In this document: positions 62,597 to 64,000 of the stretch, in pieces | Position numbering within the stretch: position 1 is the first letter of the stretch | Layout of the letters: each line of letters starts with the position of its first letter | Source of the DNA: [Clostridium] celerecrescens 18A | GTDB taxonomy: Bacteria; Bacillota; Clostridia; Lachnospirales; Lachnospiraceae | Length of the DNA stretch: 64,000 nucleotides | Reading direction: 5' to 3' | Assembly (NCBI RefSeq): GCF_002797975.1 | Contig: NZ_PGET01000001.1 | Coordinates: 3,162,001-3,226,000 of the forward strand | Program-made: the position numbers and the translations under genes | The notes under the pieces: model-generated | The model's database searches: none | Told to the model about the DNA's origin: nothing | The model's input: the letters and a program-made list of their open reading frames with translations, nothing else

Positions 62597-64000
62597 CTAA
62601 TTCAAGCCCATGTTCCGTCTTTTTTTCATGATGTGGTCTTCAATATCATTGGCTACCTGTACCGGGTCATCACCTAACGCCACTTTGCCTCCGGTCAGGC
62701 TCTCCACATCTTCTGTAAGCAGTTTTACAAGCTTTGGTGCGCCGGTGATAAATGGAGTGGGGGAAAGATGGGTATAGGCCCCGTATGCTATGGCAAATAA
62801 GCCATCTATAGTGGCCTTCTGTTCCATCCACTCCGGTGCAGTCACCGCGATGGGCAAATCAGAAATATCGGCATCCAGATGGTCGGCCAGGGCCGTTACA
62901 AGCATGGAAATTCTTCCTGTATCCGTGCAGGTTCCAAAGCTTAACACAGGAGGGATCCCCAAAGCCCTGCACACTCCCTGCAGACCTTCTCCGGCCTGAT
63001 CGATGGCTTCTAAATTGCACATTCCCGCAACCTCTAATCCATGGTTTCCGCACCCCCCTGCAACTACAAGGATGTCTTTTTTAATCAGTTCTTTTGTTAA
63101 ATTTACCGTATTCCAATCCTGAGGTCCATTTCTTAATGTGGAACAGTTTGCCAGGGCAACAATTCCTTTTAACTGTCCATTTGCAATGACATCCACCAGA
63201 TTATTTAAATCATTTCCGATTGCATTTAATACTGCTTCCGTGGAAAATCCGGCAATGGCTTTTTGCTTGTATTTTGGAACCATGGGCTTAATCTGGTCAT
63301 GCCTTTTCTTAAAGTTCTCAATGGCAACGTTAATGCACGTCTCCGCCATTTCCTCTGCCTTGCCCGGATAATATGGCATCTTATGCTCTGTGCCGGGAAC
63401 ACCGATAATCGTGCTGACGCTTACAAGCGCTACCTGATATTTTTCCGCATATTGATCGATGGCAGGCGGAGAACAGTTTTCTTCCATTACAAATGCATCC
63501 ACCGTCCCTGTTGCTAAAAACGGTTCAATGGATAACCAGTTACCCATAAGGCCCACAAACACATCATCCATTTCAAATCTTTGCAGCAATTCTTGTCCGG
63601 TCTCAATGGAGCCTACGATATGAATTCCCTTTGCTCCGGCCTGCCTTGCCATATCCTGATACTTCTGCATCCTTGCCTTCTGTAAAGCAGCAACTCCAAT
63701 CCAGGGCTGATGTCCATTAAATGCAATATTTACGTAGTCAGGATCCATAATTCCCAAATCCACATCCACTTCATGAGGCATCGGCGTTCCAAATAGTATA
63801 TCCTGGGTCATTTCGAGGCCAATCTGCGCAGTATAAATCGTGGATAGACCTAAGCGCAGAGCTTTTGTTGCCAGGGAAACGTAATCGCCATCTACGTTGG
63901 TAAGGCAGCTTGCAATGCTGTTCTGTACTTCGTGTTCAACGCCTGATGGGTAAATGTGTAAGTCTTCCCAAATCTTTTTTCGTTTTTTCGGTGAAAAGAC
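62597..64000 (-). CDS. cooS: CooS-like carbon monoxide dehydrogenase, N-terminus off the right edge
   Basis: 467 residues visible; the frame is open through the window edge, so roughly the first 150-170 residues are missing. Family segments include QDILFGTPMPHE, NGHQPW (the C-cluster His), EENCSPP, AGGCGN, FGTCTDTGRI and APEWMEQK (catalytic Lys). Odd points: the segment that is normally GICCTGNE reads GSIETGQE, losing the C-cluster Cys, and the usual VGCNNPK reads LANCSTL. So it may be a divergent clade with altered cluster and perhaps another reaction. No CooF, CooC or acetyl-CoA synthase gene is on the visible side. Confidence 0.82.
   Translation of the reverse strand, partial: VFSPKKRKKIWEDLHIYPSGVEHEVQNSIASCLTNVDGDYVSLATKALRLGLSTIYTAQIGLEMTQDILFGTPMPHEVDVDLGIMDPDYVNIAFNGHQPWIGVAALQKARMQKYQDMARQAGAKGIHIVGSIETGQELLQRFEMDDVFVGLMGNWLSIEPFLATGTVDAFVMEENCSPPAIDQYAEKYQVALVSVSTIIGVPGTEHKMPYYPGKAEEMAETCINVAIENFKKRHDQIKPMVPKYKQKAIAGFSTEAVLNAIGNDLNNLVDVIANGQLKGIVALANCSTLRNGPQDWNTVNLTKELIKKDILVVAGGCGNHGLEVAGMCNLEAIDQAGEGLQGVCRALGIPPVLSFGTCTDTGRISMLVTALADHLDADISDLPIAVTAPEWMEQKATIDGLFAIAYGAYTHLSPTPFITGAPKLVKLLTEDVESLTGGKVALGDDPVQVANDIEDHIMKKRRNMGLN

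Overview
The window reads as chromosome from an anaerobic, low-to-mid G+C Firmicute of the Lachnospiraceae / Clostridium saccharolyticum (Lacrimispora) type. The signs are strong GGAGG ribosome sites with some TTG and GTG starts, a selenium-type xanthine dehydrogenase, an FprA flavodiiron protein, a CooS-like carbon monoxide dehydrogenase, a fused SecDF and a high density of ABC uptake systems. No tRNA, rRNA, phage, IS element or CRISPR array was seen. Species assignment is inference.

Layout. (1) 1-6641, mostly plus strand: leader of a gene off the left edge, a fused Fe-S/Mo xanthine dehydrogenase-like enzyme, an XdhC-like accessory protein with swapped domains, FprA, and a LysR regulator. 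(2) 6676-21202, minus strand, aldarate block: a peptide-type ABC importer (F, D, C, B, A) in one operon with a glucarate dehydratase paralogue; a second glucarate dehydratase; a DapA-family aldolase/dehydratase; tartronate semialdehyde reductase; and two PrpR-type regulators whose AAA+ domains have lost their sigma-54 contact loop. (3) 21317-27520: AraC regulator, CUT1 sugar ABC transporter and GH42 beta-galactosidase. (4) 27663-28175: ferritin. (5) 28392-37873: oligopeptide ABC transporter, L-Ala-D/L-Glu-type epimerase, transglutaminase-like protein and serine hydrolase, probably salvaging cell-wall peptides. (6) 38138-42242: SecDF, a small membrane protein, a MarR-like regulator and a GyrI-like protein. 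(7) 42392-50667: CUT2 (ribose-type) ABC transporter, split transketolase, RpiB-like isomerase, VOC protein and transaldolase, with a GntR/FadR regulator whose probable operators recur at both promoters. (8) 50880-57413: CUT1 ABC transporter with a GH38 alpha-mannosidase, with three 52-bp tandem repeats between binding protein and permease and a structured leader. (9) 57706-62326: YesM/YesN two-component system with a membrane-anchored binding protein, probably sensing the sugar imported by block 8. (10) 62597-64000: divergent CooS, cut by the right edge.

The main theme is scavenging: five ABC importers (two peptide-type, two CUT1, one CUT2), each beside the enzymes and regulators for its likely substrate. 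The points most worth following are the link between a Dpp-type importer and aldarate catabolism, the kinase-free split-transketolase operon with its mapped operators, the murein-peptide cluster, the leader and repeat structures near 55.7-57.7 kb, a small interspersed repeat present three times, and a CODH-like protein lacking a canonical C-cluster cysteine.
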